From Micromonosporaceae bacterium (GTDB lineage: Bacteria; Actinomycetota; Actinomycetes; Mycobacteriales; Micromonosporaceae): 64,000 nucleotides of DNA. Position 1 is the stretch's first letter, and the number at the start of each line of letters is the position of its first letter. Below are positions 1 through 7,698 of the stretch, piece by piece. The notes beneath the pieces are model-generated. The model saw nothing but the letters and a program-made list of their open reading frames with translations. It had not been told where the DNA came from and did no database searches. The translations under genes and the position numbers were made by a program. The DNA lies in the NCBI GenBank assembly GCA_009377645.1, contig WHTQ01000010.1, forward strand, positions 1-64,000, written 5' to 3'.

Positions 1-218
1 GGCAGATGGGTGACTTCCCGGTCGTCGATGTAGATCGACCCGGTGTCGACATCCTCCAACCCGGCGAGCATCCGCAGGGTGGTCGACTTGCCGCAGCCGG
101 ACGGGCCGACCAGGACGAGAAACTCGCCGTCACCGACCTCCAGGTCGAGCCGGTCGACCGCCGGGTTGTCGGTGCCCGGATAGATCCGGGAAGCCTCTCT
201 GAACGTAACCGTAGCCAT
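1..218 (-). CDS. Sugar ABC transporter ATP-binding protein, N-terminal part (cut by window edge)
   Basis: Only the first 72 codons are in the window. They encode the start of an ABC ATPase of the MalK/UgpC/MsiK group: a MATVTF start, a TRIYPG-like strand (here SRIYPGTDNPAVD), then a complete Walker A (GPSGCGKST, about residues 37-45) and the LRMLAGLED segment that follows it in this family. In actinomycetes the family member MsiK energises several sugar importers whose operons lack their own ATPase, and the absence of transporter partners beside this start would fit that, though the other side is not visible. The ATG at 218 has a GGAAGG ribosome site upstream and a good promoter at 336-364. 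A full protein would be about 370 residues. Confidence 0.85.
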   Translation of the reverse strand, partial: MATVTFREASRIYPGTDNPAVDRLDLEVGDGEFLVLVGPSGCGKSTTLRMLAGLEDVDTGSIYIDDREVTHL

Positions 219-335
219 CGTGGGCCATCCTTCCACCGGCAGGAACGTGCCGGACGATCCGAGTAGAAGTGGGCGGTACGGGGGGCGAGCTCCCGGACCC
301 CGGAGCGGGCCACGGAGGACCGCGCCGGTGCAGCT

Positions 336-364
336 AACTTAGACGCTCCCGGTCCGCCTGCCAA
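336..364 (-). promoter_or_regulatory. Predicted sigma-70-type promoter for the sugar ABC ATPase gene
   Basis: Read on the minus strand there is TTGGCA (364-359), a 17-base spacer and TAAGTT (341-336). This lies about 120 bases upstream of the ATG at 218, leaving a long leader. No other hexamer pair of this quality is obvious in the 219-459 interval. Confidence 0.5.
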
Positions 365-459
365 GCACACCTTGCGGGAACGCCATCGCGGGTGGACAGC
401 GGGTGGACAGAGGCAGACAAACAGCCCAGCCGGCCCCGCCACCCGGGTAGGCTCGGAGC

Positions 460-774
460 GTGTCCGTGGTGGTCGCGTTCTCGGTGACGCCGCTCGGCGT
501 CGGCGAGCGGGTGGGCGAGATCGTCGCCGAGGCGGTCCGGGTGGTCCGCGGCTCCGGCCTGCCGAACCAGACCGACGCGATGTTCACGCTGATCGAGGGC
601 GACTCGTGGGACGAGGTCATGGACGTCGTCAAGCAGGCGGTGGCGGCGGTGGCGGCCCGGGCGCCGCGGGTGAGCACGGTGATCAAGGTCGACTCCCGCC
701 CGGCCGCCTCGGAGGCGCTGACCGGCAAGGTCGACGCGGTGGAGCGCCACCTCGCCGGCCCGCCGCCGGAATAA
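460..774 (+). CDS. MTH1187-family thiamine-binding protein
   Basis: The 104-residue product matches the small MTH1187/YkoF-like (former DUF77) family: a [11 protein letters not shown] opening, then a helix with [16 protein letters not shown], and the [29 protein letters not shown] signature (quoted here in outline) in the centre. Family members form ferredoxin-like tetramers and some bind thiamine or related pyrimidines, but the physiological role is usually unknown. The start is the GTG at 460. It converges on the tRNA-Thr gene, whose 3' end lies 3 bases beyond the stop. No operon partner is present on the same strand. Confidence 0.8.
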   Translation: MSVVVAFSVTPLGVGERVGEIVAEAVRVVRGSGLPNQTDAMFTLIEGDSWDEVMDVVKQAVAAVAARAPRVSTVIKVDSRPAASEALTGKVDAVERHLAGPPPE

Positions 775-777
775 CAG

Positions 778-853
778 TGGAGCCGACGAGGGGACTCGAA
801 CCCCTAACCTGCGGCTTACAAGGCAGCTGCTCTGCCGGTTGAGCTACGTCGGC
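778..853 (-). tRNA. tRNA-Thr (anticodon UGU)
   Basis: Read on the minus strand the 76-base gene folds as a tRNA: acceptor GCCGACG paired with CGTCGGC, D-arm GCTC/GAGC, loop CTTGTAA with anticodon TGT, T-arm AGGGG-TTCGAGT-CCCCT, discriminator T, and an encoded CCA (780-778). The anticodon stem GCTGC/GCCGC has one T-C mismatch at pair 29:41. Codons read would be ACA and related Thr codons, which are rare in this GC-rich sequence. It is a single gene, not part of a tRNA cluster. Confidence 0.93.
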
Positions 854-889
854 CGGCGTCACGATCGTAACGGGTGCTCGGTACCGGCC

Positions 890-943
890 GGGTAGACGTG
901 GGTGGGGTGGCGCGGTACGCGCCACCCCACCCACATCTACCCG
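890..943. terminator. Long hairpin, probable terminator
   Basis: Arms of about 25 bases (890-914 and 918-943) are almost perfectly complementary around a GTA centre, with one mismatch pair (gacg against catc) part-way. It lies just beyond the stop of the GLPLD-repeat gene and 36 bases upstream of the tRNA on the same strand, so it would end the minus-strand transcript before the tRNA. There is no clear U tract, which is common for actinobacterial terminators. Confidence 0.6.
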
Positions 944-958
944 GGAGGAAGGCTCGGA

Positions 959-2362
959 TCAGACCGGCAGTCCACCGGTGAGCTGGCCGAGGACCGGCAG
1001 CGACCTGAGCGCCTCCAGCGGCAGCGGCACCGGCAGCCCCTGGGTCAGGCCGCTGACCGGGCCGGCCGGGCCGGCCGGGCCGACCGGCAGCTGCTCGGCG
1101 GAGCTGGCCGCCCGGGACTCGACCGGCAGGCCGGGCGGCGGGGCGAACTCCGGGTCGTCACCGGTGACCGGCCGCTCGTCGCCGCCGACGCCGGTCGGGT
1201 CCGGGGTCGGGCCGGTCGGGTCCGGCGCCGGAGCAGCCGGGTCGAGGGCCGGACCGGCCGTCGGCTCGATCATCGGCAGGCTGCCGAGTGCGGAGCCGGC
1301 AACCGGACCCACCAGCGGCAGCTGGTCGGCGAGGTTGCCGACCCCCACCATCTTGCCTACCGGCTCAAGGGCCGGCCCGAGCAGCGGGACCGCTCCGGTG
1401 ATCTCCGGCGAGAACCGGCCCTCGGCCGCCAGCTGGTCGGCGATCACCGGGCGCAGCTCAGCGGCGGCCGGGTCCAGCCGCCCCGGCGTGGCGGGGTGCG
1501 CGGGCAGGTTCCGGGGATCCGACACGTTTGTCTGCTGGGCCGGCACCACGTCGCTGACCAGTGGCAGGTTGCCCGCGGTCTGCCCCACCATCGGGCCAGC
1601 CACCGGCACCTGGCTGGTCAGGTTGCCGACCGTCACCACCTCACCCAACGACCGGCCGTCCAGCAGCGCATCGCTGAGCGGCTTGGCCAGGAACGGCATC
1701 GGGCCGATCACCTCCGCCGGGCGGTCGGCCTCGGCCGCCGCACCAGCGTCCGTCGGGAGACCGATCGCCTGCCCGTCGAACGTGGCGAGGCCGTCCAGCG
1801 GAACCCCGGCACCGACCGACCCGCCGGGCACTCCAACCGCGTCCAGCGGAAGGCCGGCGACCGGAAGCCCGTCGACCGGCAGCCCGTCCAGCGGTGCCTC
1901 CCCGGGCGGCGGCTGGTCCTGTGGAGAGCCGGGCCCCCCGACCGGAAGGCCGGCCAGCGGGAGGCCGTCCAGCGGGAGGCCGTCCAGCGGGAGGCCGTCC
2001 AACGGGAGGCCGTCCAACGGGAGCCCGCCGAGCGGTAGCCCGCCCAGCAGCGAGTCGAGCCCGGGCAACCCGGGCAGCCCCGGCAGCACCTCCGGCGCCG
2101 GCTCACCCTCCGCCCCGGCACCCTGGCCGAGCCGGCCGTCCGCCGGGTCCAGCCGGAGCTCACCGGCGCCCGCCGTGCCCGGAGCTGTTCGGTCCGGTCC
2201 GGTCAGGTCCAGCGGCGGCAGGCCGCTGGTCGGTGAGAAGACGTCCGCGAGCGCGGGGTCAGCGAGGTCGGTCTGGTCTGCCTGTGCGGCGCCGGCGCCG
2301 AACACCAGGGCACCGCCGGCTATCCCGACGGTGCCCACAGCGCGGTAGAGCCACCTGTTCAT
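959..2362 (-). CDS. Secreted low-complexity protein with GLPLD pentapeptide repeats
   Basis: The protein starts with a clear Sec signal peptide (MNRWLYRAVGTVGIAGG, then LVFGAGAAQAD, cleavage near AQA-D). The mature part is rich in Gly, Pro, Leu and Asp. Around residues 110-140 it has tandem GLPLD units encoded by 15-bp DNA repeats, and towards the C-terminus two longer related segments of the form VGNL-(T/A)-x-Q-(V/L)-P-(V/L)-x-GP. There is no catalytic motif. ATG 2362 is preferred over ATG 2368 because the GAGGAG ribosome site abuts the first ATG but sits 6 bases from the second. Similar Gly/Pro/Leu secreted proteins occur in actinomycetes, with roles proposed at the cell surface, but I cannot assign a function. 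The gene is single and divergent from the RCK channel gene. Confidence 0.75.
   Translation of the reverse strand: MNRWLYRAVGTVGIAGGALVFGAGAAQADQTDLADPALADVFSPTSGLPPLDLTGPDRTAPGTAGAGELRLDPADGRLGQGAGAEGEPAPEVLPGLPGLPGLDSLLGGLPLGGLPLDGLPLDGLPLDGLPLDGLPLAGLPVGGPGSPQDQPPPGEAPLDGLPVDGLPVAGLPLDAVGVPGGSVGAGVPLDGLATFDGQAIGLPTDAGAAAEADRPAEVIGPMPFLAKPLSDALLDGRSLGEVVTVGNLTSQVPVAGPMVGQTAGNLPLVSDVVPAQQTNVSDPRNLPAHPATPGRLDPAAAELRPVIADQLAAEGRFSPEITGAVPLLGPALEPVGKMVGVGNLADQLPLVGPVAGSALGSLPMIEPTAGPALDPAAPAPDPTGPTPDPTGVGGDERPVTGDDPEFAPPPGLPVESRAASSAEQLPVGPAGPAGPVSGLTQGLPVPLPLEALRSLPVLGQLTGGLPV
1961..2035 (-). repeat. 15-bp tandem repeat coding for PLDGL units
   Basis: Five consecutive 15-bp units (1961, 1976, 1991, 2006 and 2021) based on ggaggccgtccagcg; the fifth has diverged. 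They encode the GLPLD array of the surrounding secreted protein, so unit-number change would keep the frame. Confidence 0.85.
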
Positions 2363-2481
2363 AGTCATCTCCTCGGTCGCTGGTTACGTCCGGATGTCCA
2401 ACGACTAATGGTGCAAACCGTTCTGGAACAGTACGTAACTTCACAAACAGCCGGAGTGCGTGGCGCCGGTACGCTCACGGC

Positions 2482-4182
2482 GTGCCCCCACCCCGGTTCG
2501 TAGTGTGCGGCGACGACCCGCTCGCGCACGATCTCGTCGACGAGCTGATCAGCCGGTACGACGCCCAGGTCACAGTCATCCTGCCGGACCGGGACCGGAA
2601 CTACGGCCCGCAGCTGGCCACCCTGCCCGGCGTACGGATCGTGGAGGCGGACCGGCTGGACGCCGACACGTTCCGGGCGGCGAAGCTGGGCCGGGCCTCC
2701 GGCCTGGCGCTGGTCCGGCAGGACGACGTCGACAACATCCACGCCGCGCTGCGCGCCCAGGAGCAACACCCGCGGCTGCGGCTGGTGATCCGGATGTTCA
2801 ACATGAACCTCGGGTACGGGGTGCGGCGGCTGTTCCGCGACTGCGCGGTGCTCTCGGACGCCCAGATGGCCGCCCCGGAGCTGGTCGCCGCGGCGCTCGG
2901 CGAGGTCGCCCCGCACTTCGTACGGCTGCCCGGCCGCACCCTCTACGTCGCCCGCCGCTCCGACGTCCACCAGCGGGACGTGATCTGCGGGATCGCGGCG
3001 ACCACCGGCAACGGTCCGCCCGCGCTGCTGCCGGAGCGGGACGTCGACGCCGACCTGGTGCTGGCGGTGGCCAACCGGCGCTCCGGGCCGGTCCGGTCGC
3101 TGGACGACGACCAGCCGGTGCCGGCCGCCCGCCGGCACCGCGGGCGGGCCCGCCGCCGCCGCCGGTGGCTGGCCTTGTCCCGGGCGCTGATCTCGCTGGT
3201 CGACAGCAAGCTGGAGATCGCGGTGCTGATCCTGGCCGCGATCTTCATCACCGGGGTGGTGGCGATCGCCCTGGACGACCACGTGTCGCTGCTCCAGGCG
3301 CTCTACGAAACGGTGATCACCGCGGCCGACGCCGGCGAACCGAACGTCGAGGCCGGGGTGGTCCGGCAGCTGACCCACGCGGTGGTCGCGGTGGCCGGGC
3401 TCGCGATGGTCCCGGTGCTCACCGCGACCGTGGTGAACGCGGCGGTGAACGCCCGGCTGGCGGCGGTCGCCGGGCGGCTGCGTACCCCGATCTCCGGCCA
3501 CGTGGTGGTGATCGGCCTGGGCAACGTCGGCACCCGGGTGATCCGGCTGCTGCACGAGCTCGGCCACGACGTGGTCGCGATCGACATGTCCGAGACCTCC
3601 CGCGGGGTGCAGCTGGCCCGGGAGCTGGACATCCCGCTGATCATCGGTGACGCCAGCCGGGAGGAGACACTGCGGCAGGCGTCGGTGCGGACCTGCCAGG
3701 CGCTGCTGGCTCTGTCCACTTCAGACGTGGCGAACCTGGAGGCGGCGCTGCACGCCCGTACCCTCCGGCCGGGTCTGCAGGTGGTGATGCGGCTGTTCGA
3801 CGGCGACTTCGCCAGCCGGGTGGAGCAGGCGTTCGACATCCCGATCTCCCGCAGCGTGTCCTCGCTGGCCGCGCCGGCGTTCGCCGCCGCCCTGCTGGAG
3901 CGGGAGGTGATCGGCACGATCGCGGTCCACCGCCGGGTGCTGTTGATCGCCGAGATCCCGGTGACGGCCGGCTCTGCGCTGGACGGCGGGCAGCTGGCCG
4001 ACGTGACGGAGGTCGGCCGGGTGCGGGTGATCGCGCAGACCGGGCCCGACGAACACTCGCCCACCTGGACACCGCCGCCCAGCCGGATGGTCCGAGCCGG
4101 TGACCGGCTGCTCGTGATCGCGAACCGGACCGGCCTGAGCCGGCTGCTGGCCCGCTCCTCCACCCCGGCCCCGCCCACCTGA
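2482..4182 (+). CDS. Ion-channel-like protein with two RCK (TrkA-N) domains
   Basis: This 566-residue protein has a cytoplasmic Rossmann-like RCK/TrkA-N domain at residues 1-140 (start FVVCGDDPLAHDLV), a basic linker, a membrane segment at about 245-265 (IAVLILAAIFITGVVAIAL), a pore-loop-like stretch, a second membrane segment at about 297-320 (VVAVAGLAMVPVLTATVV), and a second RCK domain with GLGNVG at 346-351 and a TrkA-C-like tail. That is the layout of a 2-TM K+ channel flanked by RCK domains. The filter is not canonical, however: where TVGYGD is expected there is TVITAADAGEPN. It could be a non-selective or inactive channel, or an NAD-binding regulator. GTG 2482 is the track start; there is no strong ribosome site. 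Single gene, divergent from the secreted repeat protein. Confidence 0.75.
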   Translation: MPPPRFVVCGDDPLAHDLVDELISRYDAQVTVILPDRDRNYGPQLATLPGVRIVEADRLDADTFRAAKLGRASGLALVRQDDVDNIHAALRAQEQHPRLRLVIRMFNMNLGYGVRRLFRDCAVLSDAQMAAPELVAAALGEVAPHFVRLPGRTLYVARRSDVHQRDVICGIAATTGNGPPALLPERDVDADLVLAVANRRSGPVRSLDDDQPVPAARRHRGRARRRRRWLALSRALISLVDSKLEIAVLILAAIFITGVVAIALDDHVSLLQALYETVITAADAGEPNVEAGVVRQLTHAVVAVAGLAMVPVLTATVVNAAVNARLAAVAGRLRTPISGHVVVIGLGNVGTRVIRLLHELGHDVVAIDMSETSRGVQLARELDIPLIIGDASREETLRQASVRTCQALLALSTSDVANLEAALHARTLRPGLQVVMRLFDGDFASRVEQAFDIPISRSVSSLAAPAFAAALLEREVIGTIAVHRRVLLIAEIPVTAGSALDGGQLADVTEVGRVRVIAQTGPDEHSPTWTPPPSRMVRAGDRLLVIANRTGLSRLLARSSTPAPPT

Positions 4183-4311
4183 CCCACCGCGGACCAACGG
4201 ATCAGGGGAGCACCGCTTGACCGTCCGACGCGACCGGGACCGCCAGTGGCTCGTTTAACACCCGGACTGCCCCGGGGCGGGTGGTGGTGGGTGCTGGCGG
4301 AGGAGGGCTGG

Positions 4312-5541
4312 ATGCGCCGGTGTGTGAGGGTGGCTCTGGTGGCCGGAGTGCTGGCCGCCCTCGCCGCCAGCGGAGTGGCCTCGAGCGCCACCGGTCCGGA
4401 GCTGCCGCCACCATCGCCACAGGCACCGGCATCGCCACAGGCACCGGCATCGCCGCAGGCACCGGCGAAGCCCGACCCGGCCGCCGCCGGCCCCCGGCAG
4501 CAGGTCGGCACGTTCGAGCAGGTCGACACGGCGCTCGGCTACCAGCCCGGAGCGGCCCGGTCGGCGCGGTTCCACTACCCCGGCGCCGAGTATGTCAAGG
4601 TGCACCTGCGGCGGCTGGCGTTGCTGCCCGGCGACTACCTGACCGTGTCCGACCCGACCGGCGCGGAGACCCACCGGTACCGGGCCGGCGGCCGGTGGGC
4701 GATGTCGGTGACGGGTGACACGGCGGTGCTCACCCTGCACCGGACCGGACCCGTCCCGTCCGGCGCCGCCGCCCAGCTGGCCCGGCTGGGGGCGCTCGTC
4801 GACCGGGTCGCCCGCGGGACCGCCCCGGCCGAACCGCCGCCCGCGGATCGGGTGCCCGAGAGCGTCTGCGGCCGCAACGACAGCCGGGACGCGGTGTGCT
4901 ACCGCTCCCGTTACCCCACCATCTACCGGAACACGAAACCGGTGGCGCGGCTGCTGATCGACGGTGTCGAGCTGTGCACCGCGTTCCGGGTCGGCACCGG
5001 CAACCGGCTGCTCACCAACCACCACTGCCTGGCCAGCTCCGCGCAGGCCCGGCGTACCGAGGTGTGGTTCAACTACCAGTGCGCGACCTGCGGCGGGTGG
5101 GGGGTGTTCCGCCCGACCAAGGTACGCGGGGACCGGGTGCTCGACACCGACCGGGTGCTCGACTTCACGCTGTTCACAGTGGATGACTTCGGCCCGGTGG
5201 AGCAGTTCGGGCAGCTGGAGCTGGACGACCGGTCGGCCCGCGCCGGCGAGGAGCTCTACATCCCCCAGCACCCCGCCGGCCTGCCCACCCGGGTCGCCCT
5301 CAACAGCGACCAAGCCCGGGGCGGAAGCTGCGCGGTCGCCGACCCCCGCGCCCACGGCTACGGCTGGTACACCGACGTCTCCTACTACTGCGACACCCAG
5401 GGCGGCTCGTCCGGCTCACCGGTGCTGTCCCGGAACAGTCATCGGGTGGTGGCGCTGCACCATCTCGGCGGCTGCCCGAACTCCGGGGTCCGGATGGACC
5501 TGATCCACGACCGGATCGCCGACTGGCTCCAGCCCTCGTAG
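4312..5541 (+). CDS. Secreted trypsin-fold serine endopeptidase (lysyl/Glu endopeptidase-like)
   Basis: A signal peptide (MRRCVRVALVAGVLAALAAS) is followed by a Pro/Ala linker with three SPQAPA repeats, a propeptide-like region to about residue 180, and a chymotrypsin-fold domain. Catalytic residues can be placed: H238 in TNHHC, D284 in VLDFTLF, and S367 in GGSSGSP. The QHPAGLP strand and the paired cysteines resemble lysyl and Glu-specific endopeptidases. ATG 4312 is chosen over the longer reading frame from 4246 because AGGAGGG lies just upstream and the signal peptide begins there. The protein is 409 residues and should be exported and self-processed. No partner gene is apparent. Confidence 0.85.
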   Translation: MRRCVRVALVAGVLAALAASGVASSATGPELPPPSPQAPASPQAPASPQAPAKPDPAAAGPRQQVGTFEQVDTALGYQPGAARSARFHYPGAEYVKVHLRRLALLPGDYLTVSDPTGAETHRYRAGGRWAMSVTGDTAVLTLHRTGPVPSGAAAQLARLGALVDRVARGTAPAEPPPADRVPESVCGRNDSRDAVCYRSRYPTIYRNTKPVARLLIDGVELCTAFRVGTGNRLLTNHHCLASSAQARRTEVWFNYQCATCGGWGVFRPTKVRGDRVLDTDRVLDFTLFTVDDFGPVEQFGQLELDDRSARAGEELYIPQHPAGLPTRVALNSDQARGGSCAVADPRAHGYGWYTDVSYYCDTQGGSSGSPVLSRNSHRVVALHHLGGCPNSGVRMDLIHDRIADWLQPS

Positions 5542-5551
5542 CCGCCGTCGC

Positions 5552-5612
5552 GTTGATCATGGAGTGTCCCGGGCGTGTCGCCGGCGTGTCGTGTCGCAAC
5601 TCCCTGATCAGC
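5552..5612. repeat. Imperfect inverted repeat in the protease-PAP2 intergenic space
   Basis: The arms gttgatcatggagt (5552-5565) and actccctgatcagc (5599-5612) are complementary at 12 of 14 positions and enclose about 33 bases containing three cgtgtcg units. It could be a terminator for the protease gene or a member of a dispersed palindromic family. I found no second copy in the window. Confidence 0.5.
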
Positions 5613-5644
5613 CGACTGGATCGGGGCGGGTTTAAGGTGTCCGG

Positions 5645-6331
5645 GTGCGGAGGGATGCCCTGCTGGTGGCGGTGTCCGTCGCCGCCTTCGCGCTGCTGAC
5701 CGCGGCGCTCGCGGCCGGCGGGCCGCTGATCGATCTCGATCTGGCGGTGCACGAGTGGTCCGACCAGCACCGCCCGGCGGCCGCCGACACCGTGGCGCGG
5801 GCGCTGAACCGGCTCGGCCAGGGCGGGGTCCTGCTCGGGGTCTGCGCCGCCCTGGCCGGCTTGCTGGGGCTGGTGCGGTGGCGGCGCGGCGCCGGCTGGT
5901 GGCGGGCCGGGCAGCCGATCGGCTACGTGCTGGTCGCCGCGGCGGCGGTCTACCTGAGCGTGGCGACCGTCAAGCGGGCCACCGAGCGCGGGGCGCCCAG
6001 CTCTCTGCTGCCGCCGGAGCAGACCGTCCCGCTGCTGGGCCCGCTGCCCCCCGGCGAGTACGCCGCCGGCTACCCGTCCGGCCACGCCGTCAACACGATC
6101 GTCTGGTACGGGGTGCTGGTGCTGCTGGCGAGCGCCCTGCTGCATGCGTACCGCCGCGGCGGTGGCGGCCTGCCCCCGGTGGCCGGGTGGACGGCCCGGC
6201 TCGCCCCGCCGGTGGTCGTCGTCGCCGCGCAGACCTACCTGTCCTTCCACTGGCTGACCGACAGCCTGGCCGGGCTGGCCCTGGGGCTGGCGATCGACCG
6301 GGCACTGTGCCTGCTGCGGCGGCTGGAGTGA
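5645..6331 (+). CDS. PAP2-family membrane phosphatase
   Basis: The product (228 residues) has about five to six hydrophobic segments and the PAP2/phosphatidate-phosphatase signature spread over three blocks: KRATERG (motif 1), PSGHAVN (motif 2, with the catalytic His), and LSFHWLTDSLAG (motif 3, with the nucleophile His and Asp). The reaction is expected to be dephosphorylation of a lipid phosphate or undecaprenyl pyrophosphate at the outer face of the membrane. GTG 5645 is the first start, 32 bases after the inverted repeat. Its stop overlaps the GTG of the permease gene (GTGA), so the two are translationally coupled. Motif 3 has Phe where many members have Arg, so substrate choice is uncertain. 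Confidence 0.8.
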   Translation: MRRDALLVAVSVAAFALLTAALAAGGPLIDLDLAVHEWSDQHRPAAADTVARALNRLGQGGVLLGVCAALAGLLGLVRWRRGAGWWRAGQPIGYVLVAAAAVYLSVATVKRATERGAPSSLLPPEQTVPLLGPLPPGEYAAGYPSGHAVNTIVWYGVLVLLASALLHAYRRGGGGLPPVAGWTARLAPPVVVVAAQTYLSFHWLTDSLAGLALGLAIDRALCLLRRLE

Positions 6332-7599
6332 CCACACTGGAGCGCCGGCTCGGCGTGCCGGACGCGGTGGTGCTCGGGCTCGGCGCGATGCTCGGCGCCG
6401 GGGTGTTCGTGGTCTTGGCGCCGGCCGCGGCACAGGCCGGCTCCGGGCCGGGGCTGCTGGCGGCGCTGGTGGTGGCCGGGTTCGTGGCCTACTGCAACGC
6501 CACCAGCTCGGCCCGGCTGGCGGCCCGCTACCCGGAGTCCGGCGGCACCTATGTGTACGGTCGGGAGCGGCTGGGCGGGTTCGCCGGGTTCCTGGCCGGC
6601 TGGGGATTCGTGGTGGGCAAGACCGCGTCCTGCGCAGCGATGGCGCTGACCATCGGGGCGTACCTATGGCCCGGGCAGGCGCGCCTGGTGGCGGTCGTCG
6701 CGGTGCTCGCGCTGACCGCGGTGAACCTGGGCGGAGTGGCGAAGACCGCCCGGACCACCCGGGTGCTGGTGCTGCTTACCCTGCTGGTGCTGGCGACCGT
6801 CGTGGCCGCCGGCGTCGGCCCCGCCGTGCCGGATCTGGACCGGGTCGCCGCCGGGGGCACCGCCGGCGGGTACGGCACCCTCACCGCCGCCGGCCTGCTG
6901 TTCTTCGCGTTCGCTGGGTACGCCCGGATCGCCACCCTCGGCGAGGAGGTACGCGATCCGGGGCGCACGATCCGGATCGCGATCCCGGTCGCGCTGGCGG
7001 GGGTGCTGGGGATCTACCTGACCCTGGCGGTGGTGAGCCTGGCGGTGCTCGGGCCGGACCGGCTGGCCGGCTCGGTGGCGCCACTGGCCGATGTGGCACG
7101 GGCAGCCGAGCTGCCCGGTCTGGTATGGACGATCCGGGTCGGGGCCGGGATCGCGGTCACCGGCGTGCTGCTGGCGCTGCTGGCCGGGCTCGCCCGCACG
7201 GTGCTGGCGATGGCCCGCCGGCGGGACCTCCCGGCGGTGCTGGGCGCGGTACATCCGCGCCGCCGGGTCCCGCACCGGGCCGAGCTGGCGGTGGCGGTGG
7301 TGGTCCTGGTGCTGGTGTCGTTAGGAGACCTCCGGGACGCGATCGGGTTCTCCAGCTTCACGGTGCTGGTCTACTACGCGATCACGAACGCCTCGGCGCT
7401 GACCCTGCGCCGGGAGGCCGGCGGTGCCCGGCGCTGGCCGCAGGCGGTGGCCGTCACCGGCCTGGCCGGCTGCCTGCTGCTGGCGGCGACCCTGCCGGTG
7501 AGCAGTGTCGTCGCCGGCGCCGGAGTCCTCGCCGCCGGCGCGCTCGGCTACGCCGCCAGGGCGTTCCTAACCGCCCAGCGCTCGCCGGAGCGCCGTTGA
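6328..7599 (+). CDS. APC-superfamily amino-acid permease
   Basis: A 423-residue protein with about 12 hydrophobic segments. The N-terminus has the APC signature GAMLGAGVFVVLAPAAAQAG after a short cytoplasmic stretch (VTTLERRLGVPD). YPESGGTYVYGRE and the GEEVRDPGRTIRIAI loop are typical of APC amino-acid transporters. The substrate cannot be read from sequence. The GTG at 6328 overlaps the PAP2 stop by 4 bases. Codon 332 (7321-7323) is TTA, a rare leucine codon in such genomes and the codon that depends on bldA tRNA in Streptomyces. Its last 33 bases overlap a small possible ORF on the other strand. Confidence 0.85.
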   Translation: MTTLERRLGVPDAVVLGLGAMLGAGVFVVLAPAAAQAGSGPGLLAALVVAGFVAYCNATSSARLAARYPESGGTYVYGRERLGGFAGFLAGWGFVVGKTASCAAMALTIGAYLWPGQARLVAVVAVLALTAVNLGGVAKTARTTRVLVLLTLLVLATVVAAGVGPAVPDLDRVAAGGTAGGYGTLTAAGLLFFAFAGYARIATLGEEVRDPGRTIRIAIPVALAGVLGIYLTLAVVSLAVLGPDRLAGSVAPLADVARAAELPGLVWTIRVGAGIAVTGVLLALLAGLARTVLAMARRRDLPAVLGAVHPRRRVPHRAELAVAVVVLVLVSLGDLRDAIGFSSFTVLVYYAITNASALTLRREAGGARRWPQAVAVTGLAGCLLLAATLPVSSVVAGAGVLAAGALGYAARAFLTAQRSPERR

Positions 7600-7698
7600 C
7601 ATGAGCTGCCCAGCATCCGGATGGCAGTCGGTCAGGAACGCCACCATCCGGGTGGCGTCCGAGAACCGGTAGAAGTCGACCATCAGCGTGTTGTTCAT
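7567..7698 (-). CDS. Possible small ORF coupled to nagA (43 aa, unrecognised)
   Basis: The ATG at 7698 shares its A with the stop of nagA (TGATG), which is the arrangement used for translational coupling. The 43-residue product begins MNNTLMVDFYRFSDATRM and ends with RRALGG. It has no family signature that I recognise and its 3' end overlaps the APC permease gene by 33 bases. It may be a remnant of a gene once downstream of nagA, or chance. Low confidence. Confidence 0.25.
   Translation of the reverse strand: MNNTLMVDFYRFSDATRMVAFLTDCHPDAGQLMSTALRRALGG

Noticed and set aside
1961-2035. CRISPR-like repeat array
   Set aside because: Units are 15 bases, contiguous and in frame with a coding sequence. 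There are no spacers.
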